Source: Patescibacteria group bacterium (GTDB lineage Bacteria > Patescibacteriota > Saccharimonadia > Saccharimonadales > UBA4665). From it: a DNA stretch of 55,336 bases. The stretch spans positions 1 through 55,336 of the forward strand of contig JARXKN010000004.1 of NCBI GenBank assembly GCA_030271625.1, read 5' to 3'. Position numbers and translations under genes: made by a program. The notes beneath the pieces are model-generated. The model did not search any database. It saw nothing but the letters and a program-made list of their open reading frames with translations, and was not told the DNA's origin. Numbering within the stretch: position 1 is the stretch's first letter; each line of letters opens with the position of its first letter. Shown piece by piece: positions 1 to 15,000 of the stretch.

Positions 1-3000
1 ACACCAATATCACTGGCTCGATTGCTGGCAATGTCCTCACCCTCGGCTACACCGGCACCCTCAGCGTCGCTCGTGGTGGTACCGGTGCTGGTACGGCGGC
101 TGGCGCTCGGACTAATCTTGGGGCAGCCGCCTCTGGCGCAAACTCTGACATCACTAGCTTAACTGGCTTAACCACCGCCCTCAGCGTTGCCCAAGGTGGT
201 ACTGGGGCTGCAACCTTTACTAGCAACGGCGTACTATTCGGCAACGCTGCTGGTGCCTTGCAGGCGACCGCCGCCGGCACTACTGGCCAGTGTCTCATTG
301 GTAACACTGCCTCAGCCCCAACCTTTAGTAGCTGTAGTGCGGCAGCAGCTGGCGCTACACCTGGTGGTGCCGCTGGTGGCGACCTAACTGGCACCTACCC
401 GAACCCAACCATCGCCAAGATCCAGGGCACGACCGTTACTACTAGCTCAGTTGCCAGCGGCAACATCTTGCAGTACAACGGCACCGCCTTTGTGAACCAA
501 AGCTTATCTGGCGATGTAACGCTCAGCAGTACTGCTGTGGCTACCATTGCTAACGCGGCTGTTACCGGTACCAAGATTGCCAGCGCCACGATTACCGGCG
601 CCAACATTGCAGCTAATACCGTTGCCAACGGTAACTTAGTCAATAGTGCTGTTACCGTCACCGCTGGCACTGGCCTCAGTGGCGGTGGCTCGGTGGCTCT
701 CGGCGCTAGTACTACCGTCAACATTGCCAACACGACTGTGGCTGCTAACAGCTACGGCTCTGCGTCCAGCGTCGCTACCTTTACCGTTAACGGCCAGGGT
801 CAGTTGACGACCGCAGCTAGCACGGCTATCGCGATTGCCGCCACTCAAATTACTAGCGGCAACTATGTGGCTACCCTCGGCGCTTTAACTGGACTTACTA
901 CTACCGGCAACAGCGGTACTGGTAGCACGCCAACCCTAAGCGTGACCTACGGTTCTGGTGCTAACACCGCCGCCCAGGGTAACACCAGCCTCAGCTTTAC
1001 TGGTACCGGTAATCTAACCGGTGCTATCTCCGGTACGGCTGGTGGTGGCTTCACCACTACGACCTTAACGGTTGTCAGCAACCCAAGCTTCAGCGGCTTA
1101 GTATCAGCTAATGGTGGCCTCAGCGTCGCTACTGCTACTAGCTTCACTAACGCTGGTAGCACACTTAACACGGCTATCGCTATTAGTGATAAAGCTGCCG
1201 GTGGCGCCATTGGTACTGCCGCCGCTACGGTTGATGCCTCCACGACCTTTAACGTTAACCAGACTACCGCCGCCCAAACATTGAGCTTGCCAAGCCCAAC
1301 CACCACTACCGCTGGCCGCATCGTTTACGTCAACAACGTCGGTACTAGTAGCTTCAGCATGGGTGGTTTGACCATCAACACCGCCCAGAGCCAAGGCTTT
1401 GAGTGGAACGGTACGGCTTGGGTACAGATGAATGCTACCTTGGCCGGCACAGGCTTAACCCAAAGCGGCAACATTATCAATTCTAGTGCTGCCACTAGTG
1501 TCACCAACGACACCAACATCACTGGCTCGATTAGCGCTAACGTCCTGACCCTTGGCTTTACTGGCACGCTCAGCGTCGCCCGTGGCGGCACCGGCTCTGG
1601 CACGGCTGCCGGAGCTCGAACTAACCTCGGTGCCGCCGCTTCTGGCGCCAACTCTGACATCACCAGCTTGACCGGTCTGACCACCGCTTTGTCAGTCGCC
1701 CAAGGCGGTACCGGCGCGACCAGCTTTACCAGCAACGGTCTCTTATACGGTAACGGCACTGGCTCCGTGTTAGTTACGGCCGCCGGCACCACTGGCCAGT
1801 GTTTAATCGGTAACACCGGTGCGGCGCCAAGCTTCAGTAGTTGTAGTGCCGCCGCTGGTGGCGCATCACCTGGTGGAGCTGCCGGTGGTGACTTAACCGG
1901 CACCTACCCCAACCCAACCATCGCCAAGTTACAGGGGACTACCCTCACTACCAGTTCAGTTGCCAGTGGCAACATCTTGCAGTACAACGGCACCGCTTGG
2001 GTTAACCAATCTGTTTCTGGCGACATTACGCTCAGCTCAACCGCCGTGGCTACCATCGCTACCGCTGCCGTGACTGGTGCCAAAATTGCTAACAACACTA
2101 TTACCAACACTAACTTGGCGAGCGGCTCGTTCACTAACATCACCGGTGTTGGTGCTTTGACGGTTGGTGTCTGGAACGCTACCGCTGTTGGCTTGCTCTA
2201 CGGTGGTACCGGCGCCACGACTGCTGCCGGCGCTCGCACCAACTTAGGCGCGGCTGCCTCAGGTGCTAACTCTGACATCACCAGCCTGAGTGGTTTAACA
2301 ACGGCTTTATCAACCGGGCAGGGCGGTACTGGTGTAACCACCTTAACTGCCAACGGTGTTGTTTACGGCAACGGCAGCGGCGCTCTGGGCGCAACTGCCG
2401 CTGGTACTACCGGCCAATGTTTGGTAGCTACGACTGGTGCCGCTCCTAGCTTCGGCTCTTGTGCGGCGGCGGCTGGTGGCGCTACCACGGTTGGTACTAT
2501 CGATACTGGTACTTATAGTGCTAACGGTGGTAGCATCGCCAGTGGTTCACTATACTTGCAGACCGCCTCTGCCACGGCTGTCGGTTTAGTAAATACTGGC
2601 GCTCAGACTTTCGCCGGTGCTAAGACCTTTAACGGCACATTAACTGTTGCGGCCACCGGTAGCAACGCACTGGCACTCAGCGGCGCCCCAGCGGCTAGCG
2701 CCACCAGTTCATTAGCACAGCTCGGCAACACCTTGGTTGGCGGCAACGCCGTCGCTAACGGTGGTACCTTCCTTAGCGTCAACGCCGCTGGATCTGGCGC
2801 CGGCTCAGCTGCTGATTTCTTGAACTTCCAACTCGGCGGCACCACTAAATTATTAGTTACCAACACCGGTGCCGTAACGGCTACTAGCTTTGCTGGTGAT
2901 GGCTCAGCCCTTACCAACCTCAACGGCTCTAACATCGCCACTGGCACCGTTGCCAACGCTCGCTTAACTAATGCTGGCGCGCTAACAGTTACTGCCGGCA

Positions 3001-6000
3001 CTGGCCTGAGCGGTGGTGGTTCGGTGGCTTTGGGTGCTACTACTACCCTTAACTTAGCTAACACCACTGTCGCTGCTAACTCGTACGGATCAGCTTCCAG
3101 CGTCGCGACCTTTACGGTAAACGCCCAGGGTCAGCTAACTACCGCGGCCAGCACAGCAATCGCGATTGCCGCTACCCAGATAACCAGCGGCAACTACGTT
3201 GCTACCCTTGGCGCCCTAACCGGCCTAACCACTACTGGCAACTCCGGTACCGGTAGCACGCCTACCTTAAGCGTCACCTACGGCTCTGGTGCCAACACCG
3301 CCGCCCAGGGCAACACGGCGTTAAGCTACACCGGTACTGGCAACTTAACTGGTGCCATTAGTGGTACGGCTGGCGGTGGCTTTACCACGACCACCCTTAC
3401 CGTCGTTAATAACCCAAGCTTCTCCGGTTTAGTTTCGGCTAACGGTGGCCTAACGGTCGCTACGAGCAACACCTTCACCAACGCTGGTGCCACCCTCAAC
3501 ACCGCTATCGCCATTAGTGACAAAGCTGCTGGTGGCGCTATCGGCACCGCTGCCGCTACCGTTGATGCCGCCACAACCTTTAACATCAACCAGACGACTT
3601 CTGGCCAGACCCTCTCACTGCCAAGCCCAACCACGACCACAGCTGGTCGCATTGCCTACGTCTCAAATGTTGGTACTACCAGCTTCTTGCTGAGCGGCGT
3701 AACGGTTCAAGCGGCAACCACGCAGAGCTTTGAGTGGAACGGTACCGCTTGGGTAGCCATGAATAACCCGGTAGCTGGCACTGGCCTTACCCAAAGTGGC
3801 AATGTTATTAACTCTAGCGCTGCCACCAGCGTTACTAACGACACCAATATCACTGGTTCGATTAGTGCCAATATCTTAACGCTTGGCTTTACCGGCAACT
3901 TGAGCGTCGCTCGTGGCGGCACCGGTTCTGGTACGGCAGCTGGCGCCCGAACTAACCTCGGTGCAGCCGCCTCTGGCGCTAACTCTGATATCACCAGCCT
4001 AACCGGCTTAACGACTGCCCTCAGTGTTGCCCAGGGCGGCACCGGCGCTACTAGCTTTACCAGCAATGGCCTGCTTTACGGCAACGGCGCTGGCGCAGTC
4101 TTAGTAACCGCCGCCGGCACCACTGGCCAATGTCTAACAGGCAACACCGGTGCGGCACCAAGCTTCGTTAGCTGTGCTACCTCCGCATCTGGCGCCACAC
4201 CTGGTGGTGCCGCTGGTGGCGACCTAACTGGCACCTACCCGAACCCAACCATCGCCAAGATCCAGGGAACTACCGTAACGACTGCCTCAGTTGTCAGCGG
4301 TAACATCTTACAGTTCAACGGTACGGCCTTCGTAAACCAGAGCCTCAGCGGTGATGTAACGCTCAGCAGCACCGCCGTCGCTACTATCGCCAACAGCGCC
4401 GTTACGAGCGCTAAAATTGCCGACGGCACTATTACCGGTACCGACATTGCTGCCACCACCGTTACCAACGGCAACCTGGTTAACAGCGCCGTTACGGTTA
4501 CTGCCGGCACCGGTTTGAGTGGCGGCGGCAGCACTGCTTTGGGTGCCTCAACTACCCTCAACTTAGCTAACACCACCGTTGCTGCTAACTCCTACGGCTC
4601 AGCCTCCAGCGTCGCTACCTTTACCGTGAACGCGCAGGGTCAACTAACCACGGCTGCCACGACTGCCATTGCCATCGACACCAGCCAGATCACCAGCGGC
4701 ACACTGGCATCAGCCCGCATTAGCGGCGCTTACAGTGGCATTACTGGTGTTGGCACCTTGACCGGCCTAACCGTTAGCGGCACTAGCTTCTTACAAGGCG
4801 CTGCCACCGTTGGTTCTACCAGCGCTAACGGCCAACTCAAGTTCCTCGACGGCACCGCCGACGGCTTCACCGGCAGCGTTCAGCTCGCTGGCGCAATTGC
4901 CGCCAACCAAACCTACACCCTGCCAACTACCGGTGGCACGTTCTGTTTGAACACTAACAACTGTAACTACCAGACCAGTGGCAGCTACGCCCTGACCACT
5001 GATACCACCAACTTCATTCGTAATCAGTCTAGCCAACAGGCCAGCTCTAACTTCAACATCTCTGGTACTGGTACCGCTGCCACTAGCTTGTTAACGCCAA
5101 CCCTCGATGTTGCCGTTGCTGGTGCGCTTGGTCTCGGCGGTAGTACTGCTACCAGCGTTACTATTGCCAAGGCTGGTGTGGCTACCACCGTTGCCGGCTC
5201 GCTGAGCGTAACCCAAGCAAGTACCTTTACCGGTTTAGTTACTGCTAACGGTGGTCTAACTGTCGCCGGTGCTACCAGTATCACTGGCGCTACAACTATC
5301 AACACCACCGGTACTGCCAATACTTCTATCGGAAATGCCACCGGTACAGTAGGCATTACTGGTGCAACTACTATCAACGGCAACACTAGTGTTGCCGGCA
5401 CCAACACCTTCACTGTTGGAACTGGCGCTACAGCGCTTGGCGGCACGCTTGCGGTTACTGGCACGACTGGCTTAACTGGTGCTTTGACAGCCAACGCAGC
5501 TACTTTCAACGGTGCTGTCAGCATAAGCAGTACTAACACCTTTACGGTTGGTACTGGCGCTACAACTTTGGGTGGCACCTTAGCCGTTACTGGCGCACAG
5601 ACCTTTACTGGTGCAACTACCCACAACGGTAGCGTGACAATTTCTGGAACAAATGCCTTAACCACTGGCACAGGAGCCGTTACCTTAGGTGTCCTAGGAG
5701 CTGGAATAGTCCAGTCTACTAGCGGTGGTCTGCTTAGCTCGGGGGCTGTCGATCGCAATAGCGCCAGTCTCCTAAGCGGTACACTCTCAGTTGCTAATGG
5801 TGGTAGTGGTAATACTAGCTACACCAATACCGGCGTGTTGTACTACAACGGCACTAACTTTGTTAGCACCGCTGCTAGTACCGGTGCGCAGTGTCTTATC
5901 ACAACTGGTTCGGGCGTTGCACCTACCTGGGGTAGTTGTACGAACGGATCGAGTGCCGTGAGCTCAGTCAACACCTTCAATGGTGCAATCAGCATTGTTG

Positions 6001-9000
6001 GCACAGCTAATCAAGTTAACGTTTCTAACGCTGCTAACACCATAACCCTAAGTACGCCTCAAGACATTAACACCACAGCTGCCGTTCAGTTCGGTAAAGT
6101 GTTCGTATCTACTGCTACCAACCCGGGTGTGGGTACGGCTCTTATTTACGCCAACAACACCAACGCTGGTCCAACAGGGAACTTAGCAGATTTGCAGACG
6201 AATGGCACGAGTAAGTTTAGCGTTAGCACAGCCGGTGCAGTTACTGCAGCCAGCACTATTACCGCAGTCGGCGTTAATGGCGGCACCGGTCTAATTCAGG
6301 GAACGGGTGGCTTAACGATTGGTGGAACGGTTACGCTGAGCAACCTTAACACTGCCGGCGTCGTCCACACCAACGGCTCAGGTGTCCTCAGCACCAGCGC
6401 TGTTGTTCTGGGTACCGACACCAGTGGCGCTTACGTCCAAAGTGTCGGAGCTGGTACTGGTACAACCGTTGGCGGTACGGCTTCAGTACCAACGGTTAAC
6501 GTCACCTATGGTGCCGGTGCCAACAACGCCGCCGCTGGTGCTAACACCTTTACCTGTCCTTCTGGCGGCAGTAACTTATCTGGTGGTGGCACCGTCGTCA
6601 CCATTGGTGCTTCTGGTACTACCTGTGCAGCCCTGGCTGTTGTGAACAACCCGACTTTCTCAGGACTGATTACTGGCCAAGCTAATACAACTGGCTTCGC
6701 CCTCACCGGCACCCCAGTTGCCGGTACCGGTATAACGTCACTCCTCCAAGTTGGCTCTGCTATTGCCGGTGGTAACACCGCTGCTAATGGTGGTACCTAC
6801 TTTGGTCTTAACGCTCCGGCTGCCGGTGCCGGTTCGGCTGCTGACTTCCTGAACTTCCAGTTGAACGGCACTACCAAATTATTGGTTACTAACGCTGGTG
6901 CCGTCACCGCTACCAGCTTCGCCGGCGATGGTTCCGCTCTGACAAACTTAAATGGTTCTAACATTGCAACCGGTACGGTTGCCAACGCTCGCCTAACCAA
7001 TGCCGGTGCCCTGACAGTTACCGCCGGCACTGGTCTATCTGGCGGCGGTAGTGTCGCCCTTGGTGGTACCACGACGGTAAATCTAGCTAACACAACAGTT
7101 GCAGCTAACAGCTACGGCTCAACTTCCAGCGTCGCGACCTTTACCGTGAACGCGCAAGGCCAGCTGACCACGGCTGCCAGCACAGCTATTGCAATCTCTA
7201 CCGCTCAAGTTACTAGCGGTAACTACGTGGCTACTCTCGGCGCTTTGACCGGTTTAACCACCACTGGTAACACCGGTACTGGCAGTACGCCAACCTTGGC
7301 AGTTGCCTACGGTTCTGGTGCCAACAACGCCGCCGCTGGTGCTAACACCTTTACCTGTCCTTCTGGCGGCAGTAACTTATCTGGTGGTGGCACCGTCGTC
7401 ACCATCGGTACTTCTGGTACCACCTGTGCGGCCCTGGCTGTTGTGAACAACCCGACTTTCTCTGGCTTAGTAAGCGCTAACGGTGGATTGAGTGTAAGTG
7501 GCACGGCTGCATTCTTAAAGGGAACCGATTATGTGACTACTGGCACTACCAACGACGTCGCCTTCGGTGCCGGTAGCCTCATCCGCTTAACTGGTGCCAG
7601 TGCTCAGACTATAACTGGTATTGCCGGCGGCACCGATGGTCGTATTCTTACCTTAGTTAACGCCGCCGCTCAGGGCGCAACCATTAGTAACAACAGTGCC
7701 AGCAGTGCAGCCGCTAACCGTATTATTACCGGTACTGGTGCTGATGTGACACTTCCAGCCGGCGCTAGTATTACCTTGGCCTACGATTCGGGAGCCTCCC
7801 TCTGGCGCGTTACCGGTAGCGTTGCCGCTACTAGTGCGGGCGTCACCACTATTGGCGCTCTGGATGGCCAAGCTAAGAACGCTAACGGCGCAGCCATTTC
7901 TGGCGCTAGCCTGTATCTGCAATCTGCGGATGCTACTAACGTTGGTATTGTCACCACGGCCGCCCAAACCTTCGGTGGTGCTAAGACCTTTAACGCACTA
8001 TTAACTGCCAGTGCCGGCGTTACCGCTTCTGGCGGTGCTGTTAGCCTTACCGGTAACGCTGCATCTAGCCTGACAACTTCCGCCGGCGCCTTAACGCTTA
8101 CCAGTGCTGCCGCAGCTACCTGGAGCACCGGTGCAGGGAACTTAACCCTACAAGCTGGCAGCGGCGTCGTTTCTCTTGGCACCAGCACCAGCCTTACGGC
8201 CAACGGCGCACTTAGCGTCACTAGTGGCGGTGCGACAACCTTGAGCATTGATGCCGGCGGCGCAGCTGCCCTCAACCTTGGTACTACCAACGCTAACGCC
8301 GTCAGTATTTCTAAAGCAGGTGTCGCTACCACCGTTAACGGTAGCTTTACAGTTACTCAGGCTACAACGCTTAGCGCTCTTAACACTGCCGGCGTAGTCC
8401 ACACCAACGCTTCGGGTGTTCTCAGCACAGGTCTTGTAGCCCTCGGTACCGAAACCAGTGGCGCTTACGTCCAAAGTGTCGGCGCCGGTACTGGTACGAC
8501 CGTTGGCGGCACGGCTTCAGTACCAACGGTTAACGTTACCTACGGTTCTGGCGCCAACACGGCTGCTCAAGGCAACACGGCCTTAACCTTCAACGGTTCT
8601 GGTAACTTAACCGGTTCACTCAGCGGTACGGCTGGCGGCGGCTTTACCACTACCACCCTTGCGCTCGTTAACAACCCGAGCTTCACGGGCCTGGTTACCG
8701 CTAATGGCGGCCTGTCAGTCGGATCGACGACTGTCATTGGCCAAGCTAAATTCCTCGACGGCACCGCCGATGGCTTCACCGGCAGCATCCAGCTAGCTGG
8801 TGCGATTGCCGCTAACCAAACCTACACCCTCCCAACGACTGGTGGCACCTTCTGTCTAAACACTAACAACTGTAACTACCAGGCTAGTGGTTCGTACGCC
8901 TTAACCTCTGATACGACTAACTTCATCCGAAATCAAAGTACATCTCAAACCGGTAACTTCAACGTCTTTGCGACTAGCGGTGTAGCCGGGGTGCTACAAG

Positions 9001-12000
9001 GTGCGTCTGGTCAGGACATAGCCCAATTTAAAAATAATTCGGGAACCGTTGTCGCTAACGTCGATCAATTCGGTAACTTCGCCGCCAGTGCTGGCACTTT
9101 TACCGTCTCCAATGCCTCAAACAACAGTGCTTCTCTGAGCATTAACCGCACCAACACCAACGCCACTGCAAGTGTTATTACGCAGAACGGCGCCAATGTA
9201 GCGCTTACTGGTTCAGCCAACGGTAACGCCAACGCTAACGTTCTGAATGGTGCTAACTTCGCTAACGTTACACCGATTGCTAACAACGCTTTCTACGCTG
9301 TAAACGTCGGCACCGGCTTTAACGATATTCTGCGCTATAACGGCACGCAATTAATTTCCGGTACGGGCATTGTTCAATCAGCTGCCATCTCCGGCACCTA
9401 CGCTAACCTCACCGGTACGGGTGCCTTAGCTACCGGCTCAATTGCATCTGGCTTCGGCACAATTAGTACCGGTAATAACATCACTACTACAGCCGGCATT
9501 CAGGGAGGCACTTTAGCCAACACCGGTTCATCTTTTGCAGTCAACGCATCCGGTAACGTTACGACCGCCCTTAGCGGTACAACTGGTGCAACCCTAGTTT
9601 GTCAGAATGCCAGCAGCGTACTTGCTACCTGTACCAACACCTACGCTCAAACCAACGACACCACCAACTTCATCCGCAACCAGTCTAGCCAACAAGCTAG
9701 TTCGAACTTCAACATCAGCGGCACCGGAACAGCTGCAACCAGCTTACTAACACCTACCTTAGACGTTGCCAGCGCTGGCGCTCTAGGCCTTGGTACCGCG
9801 ACGGCTACCAGCGTCAGTATTTCAAAAGCTGGTGTTGCGACAACAGTAAATGGCAGCTTAACAGTTACTCAGGCTGCAAGCCTCAGCAGCACGCTTGGCG
9901 TTACTGGTGCTACTACACTTAGCAGCACCTTAGCCGTAACCGGCGCCAGCACCTTTACCGGCCTCGCCACCTTCAACGGCGGCGCCACCCTAGCCGCTAA
10001 CCAAAACCTAACCCTCACTACTGGAACCGGTACGATCACTCAGGGTTACACCAACGGCACTACCGGCACTGCCGAAACTAAGACGGTTACTAACTCTAAC
10101 GCCAGCGCAACCACTGCTACTGTAACTGGCCAAAACTTTGCACTCGTCGGTGGTACGAATGCCAATGCCAGCGCCAACACGATTACGGGTATCAACTTCG
10201 CTAACGTCACTGGTGTTGCCAACAATACTTTCAACGGCATTAACTTCGGCACTGGCTTCAATAACCTCATTAACTACAATGGTACGCAGATCTTAAGTGG
10301 TACCGGCATCTTACAAAGTGCTGCCATCTCTGGAACCTACGCCAACCTCACCGGTACCGGCGCACTTGCAACCGGAAGCATCGCTAGCGGCTTTGGTACC
10401 ATCTCAACTGCTAATAACATTACGACCACAACGCAAATCCAAGGTGGTACTTTTGCTAACACTGGCTCAAGCTTCGCGGTCAATGCCAGCGGCAATGTCA
10501 AAACCGCGCTCGATGCAACCAGCGGCACAACCCTTGTTTGTCAGAATGCCAGCAGTAACCTCAGCACCTGTACCAACACCTACGCTCAAACCAACGACAC
10601 CACTAACTTCATCCGTAACCAAAATGGTAGCGCTCAAGCTACTTCTAACTTCTGGATTTCTGGTTCGGGCCGCGCTGACACTAGTATCCTGACCCCATCA
10701 ATTGATGTTGCTACTGCTGGTACGCTAAGCCTTGGTACGGGTACAGCAACAGCCTTAACTGTTGCTAAAGCTGGCATTGCTACGACTGTGGCCGGTAGCC
10801 TAAGTGTTACCCAAACTAGTACCTTTACTGGCTTGCTTACAGCCAATGGTGGTATCACTGTGGCCAACAACAGTGCCTTTAGTCAGACCGGCAGCGGTAC
10901 TTTCAGCACCGGTACTGGTGCAGTTAGCGTGAATGGTGCAACTACCGTTAAACCCGCCAACAGTTCAAGCGCCTTCTCTGTACAGACTAGTACCGGTGGT
11001 AGCTTAGTAAACGTCGACACTACCAACAATAACGTGGCACTTAACAGCACTAACAGCGGTCAATTGGCTCCATTTGCAACTAACACCAATGCTTTAACAG
11101 TCGGCCGAAACCACATGGGTCAGGTGTACTACAATGGCTATATTTATGTGGTAGGTGGCTCTAATGGTTCAGTCTTTACAAATACCGTATCATACGCCAG
11201 GGTTAACGCTGATGGCAGTACGGGTACCTGGACTACTAGCGGCAGTACCATGCCAGCTATTATGGAGGAAAATAAAGTTGTTGTTGTTAACGGCTACCTG
11301 TACGTCCTGGGTGGTTACAATAGCTCTAACTTTGTAGTCAGTAGTGTTTACTACTCTAAGATAAACAGCGACGGCTCCTTAGGTGCCTTTGCAACTTCTT
11401 CCAACCCATTGCCATCTACAAGATGGCAGGGTTCGGCCTTCACCTACAACGGCTACATCTATTACCTCGCCGGTGCTGATGACGCGAACGGCTTCTTCTC
11501 AACCTTGTACTACGCTAAAGCTAACCCAGATGGAAGCACCGGCGCCTGGACCACCAGTGCTAACTCGTTGCCAACGGCGCTGCTCCAAATAACTACTGCT
11601 GTATCTAACGGATATGTTTATGCTTTGGGTGGCTTGCCATCATCTGGCCCTCCGGTAGCAACGATTTACTACGCTAAATTAAATGCAGACGGTTCGAACG
11701 GTGCTTTTGCTACCACAACTACCCCGTTACCGACTACTCTTAGAGCCGGAACAACTGTCGTCGCCAATGGTACCATCTACTACCTTGGTGGCTCGACTAC
11801 TGCTGCATCTAGTCCAACATCGACCGTCTACTACGCTTCACTTGGGGCGAATGGCGACATCAGCGGAACCTTTAAAACTAACACCAACGCTCTACCTGCC
11901 AATCGACAGTTTGCATCTTCGGTTATAGCTAACGGTTATGTATACGAAATTGGTGGGTCAGACGGTACTTCATGGTTATCTACCGTCTACTACGCTTCAA

Positions 12001-15000
12001 CCAGTAGAATAGCGATTAATGGCTCAGTTGACCTAGTAGGCAATAGCGGCACAAACTTGGCCGAAGGCGGAACAGGCGGCAGTCTAACTGCCGGTAATAC
12101 TAGTATTGTTGGGACCTTTAATGTTCAAGACGCCGCCAGCTTTAATGGTTCGGTATCCGTTGCTAATGCTTTTGCAGTCCAAGGTGCCAGTGCTTTCTCG
12201 AGCACAGCCGGCTTTACCGGAGTAGTCACTCTAGGGGCTGCAAGCTCCACCACTGGCCAGCTTAAGTTAGCTAACGCTGGTAGTGCCTTTACAACAACTA
12301 TCCAAAGTGCCGCCTACGCTCAAAACAGTACATTAACTATTCCAGCAGCCAGTGCATCTGACACCTTCTGTCTACAGACCCTTAATAACTGTGTCGGTAC
12401 GGCTGCCACCAGCATCGGCGCTTTAGATGGCGGCACCGCAAACGTTAAGGGCGCCACTCTGGCCAGTAACGTATTCTACCTGCAGTCTGCCAGCGCTAGC
12501 TTTGCTGGCTTGGTTAATACCACCGCCCAAACCTTTGCGGGCGACAAGACCTTCACCGGCTTTGTAGCATCGACTCACTTTGAGGCGATCGCGACATCCA
12601 GCTCAAATACACCGCTTTACGCCCAAGGCGCCGCCAGCGCCACGGCTGCGACGCAAGTTAACCGTGGTGCCACTGGCCAAATCGGTGACCTCCTCCAATT
12701 CCAAGACGTAAATGGCTACACACATGGTTCATTTAATGCCAACGGCTCGCAGCTGATTCTTGGTCGCGTCACCAGTTCCAATGCCACCTCTCAAGGTAAA
12801 TTACTATTTGCCGATGGCACCCTCGATAACTTTAGCGTCACCGTTCAGCCAGCGACTATTACGGGCTCGAGCAAGGTTTACACCATACCAAACAGCTCAG
12901 CTGGCACTGATACGTTCTGTCTTCAAACCTTCAATAACTGTGTTGGCACGGCTGCGACCAGCATTGGCGCGCTCGATGGCGGCACTGCCAATGCGACGGG
13001 CGCCACAATTACTAGCAATGTCTTTTATCTGCAATCGGCGAGCACCAGCTTTGCCGGCCTGGTAAATACTGCTGCTCAGAGTTTTATTGGGCCCAAAACC
13101 TTTACCACCGCAGCAACCGCCGGTGGCGCCAGCACGCTGACGGTGGCGCCAGGCGCTCACACCGCAGTTACGGTTGAAGTAAACAATACCAATATTCAGG
13201 GAAACACCCAGACTATCACCGGTGCAATTGCAACCCAGCGCTTCAACCTTTTTGGGCAGAGCACGATTACCGCGGGTTCGGCGTTGGCAGTGACTGATAC
13301 TGCAACGGTCGCTATCGCCGGCGCCCCAATTAAAGCGGGTAGTGCAACGATTACGAATACGAGCGCACTCCTCATTCAAGGTGGTGCAGTTGGCGCCGCA
13401 ACCAACAGCTACGGCTTGAACGTGAACGCTCAAACTGGTGCAACCAACAACTATGCTGCTATCTTCCAGGGCGGCAGTGTAGGCATCGGCACTGCGGCAC
13501 CAGGCGCTTCACTCGATGTCACCGGAGCCGCCTCAATTGCGGCGCAGCTTAAGACCACTTCGACATCTGGCACGGTGCTCAAACTTCTTGGTAGCGGCGG
13601 AGCTGGAATTACGAGTACTCAAACTGGAATTTCACTGCAGGGCGTCGACTCAGCAGGAGCCATCGGCATCAATCTTGGAGTAGTCAATAACAATGGTGTT
13701 GGATTGCAGTTTTCGGCTGGTGCAGCGACGACGGGGATTAAAGGCATCTTTAGCGGCGGTGCTGGCCTCAGTGGTAGCTATATCAACTTGCAACAGACAG
13801 GTGCGGCAACTGGAACCGGTACAAATTCCGAAAACCTTATCTTGCTCAACCGCAACCAAACCGTCTCAACAGGCACGTTGACCGAGACGGGTAACATTAT
13901 CGACATTACCAATAACTGTAGTGGCGCGGGTACATGTACTGATACGTCGAGCATCATCAACATCAACCAGCAGTATGCGAATGCCTCTGGCACGGTGCTA
14001 AAAGTGACGAGCGCTGGTAGCGGTAACCTGTTCCAGGTCACCGACTCGACAGCCACCGCAGCTGACGTATTTACAATTGCCAATGGCGGTTCTACCACAG
14101 TCAAGAGTCAAACTAACTCAGGCACAGCGTTTGTGGTCCAGAATGCATCCGGTGTAAACTTGCTGGCTTCCGACACAACTAATATGCGTTTGAGTGTTGG
14201 CTCGATCGGAACGCAAACCTCACAGCTGTTTGTGAGCGGCAACATCCCGACCAGCACGATTGCCAACCTGGGTACTGCGACGGCACCTCGCGACATTGTT
14301 GTCCAGGGGCGATATGCCTACATCGCGCTTTCATCAAGCCCTTATGGTATCGCCGTCTACGACATCACGGTTCCAAGTAGTCCGACATTGGTCGGTAGCT
14401 CCAATGTGGGCAACGGCTCAAGTGGTATAGCCGTGGCCGGGAATTACGCATATGTAACGAACTTCTTAAACTCGACTGTCAGTATCTTTGACATTACTAA
14501 TCCTGCGGCACCAACTTCCGTTGGTACAGCTACTGTTGGAGGTGGGCCGACGGACATCGTCGTTTCAGGGAAATACATCTATGTTACGAATAACAGTGGT
14601 AACAGCTTTAGCGTTGTCGACGTCAGCAATCCGACTGCACCTGTTACCCTGGCAGCCACTGCGACGAACACTGGTCCAAGTGGCGTCACTGTCCAAGGGA
14701 AGTACCTGTATGTCACCGATAAAAATGCCAACAACTTGCAGATATACGACGTTAGCAATCCAGCTACGCCGGTCTTAACAACTGCAGCTGGTAGTTATGC
14801 CGGCGCCAACCAACCTGTCATTACCAGAGTGGTCGGACGCTACGCCTACATTGTTAACAGCGGCAACAACACGTTGAACATCGCCGATATTTCAAACCCA
14901 ACGACTGTAACTTCCGTTGGTAGCGTCACTGTCGGCACAACTCCACACAGTGTGTCGGTCAACGGTCGCTTCGCCTACGTCACTAACTTCGGCGGGACTA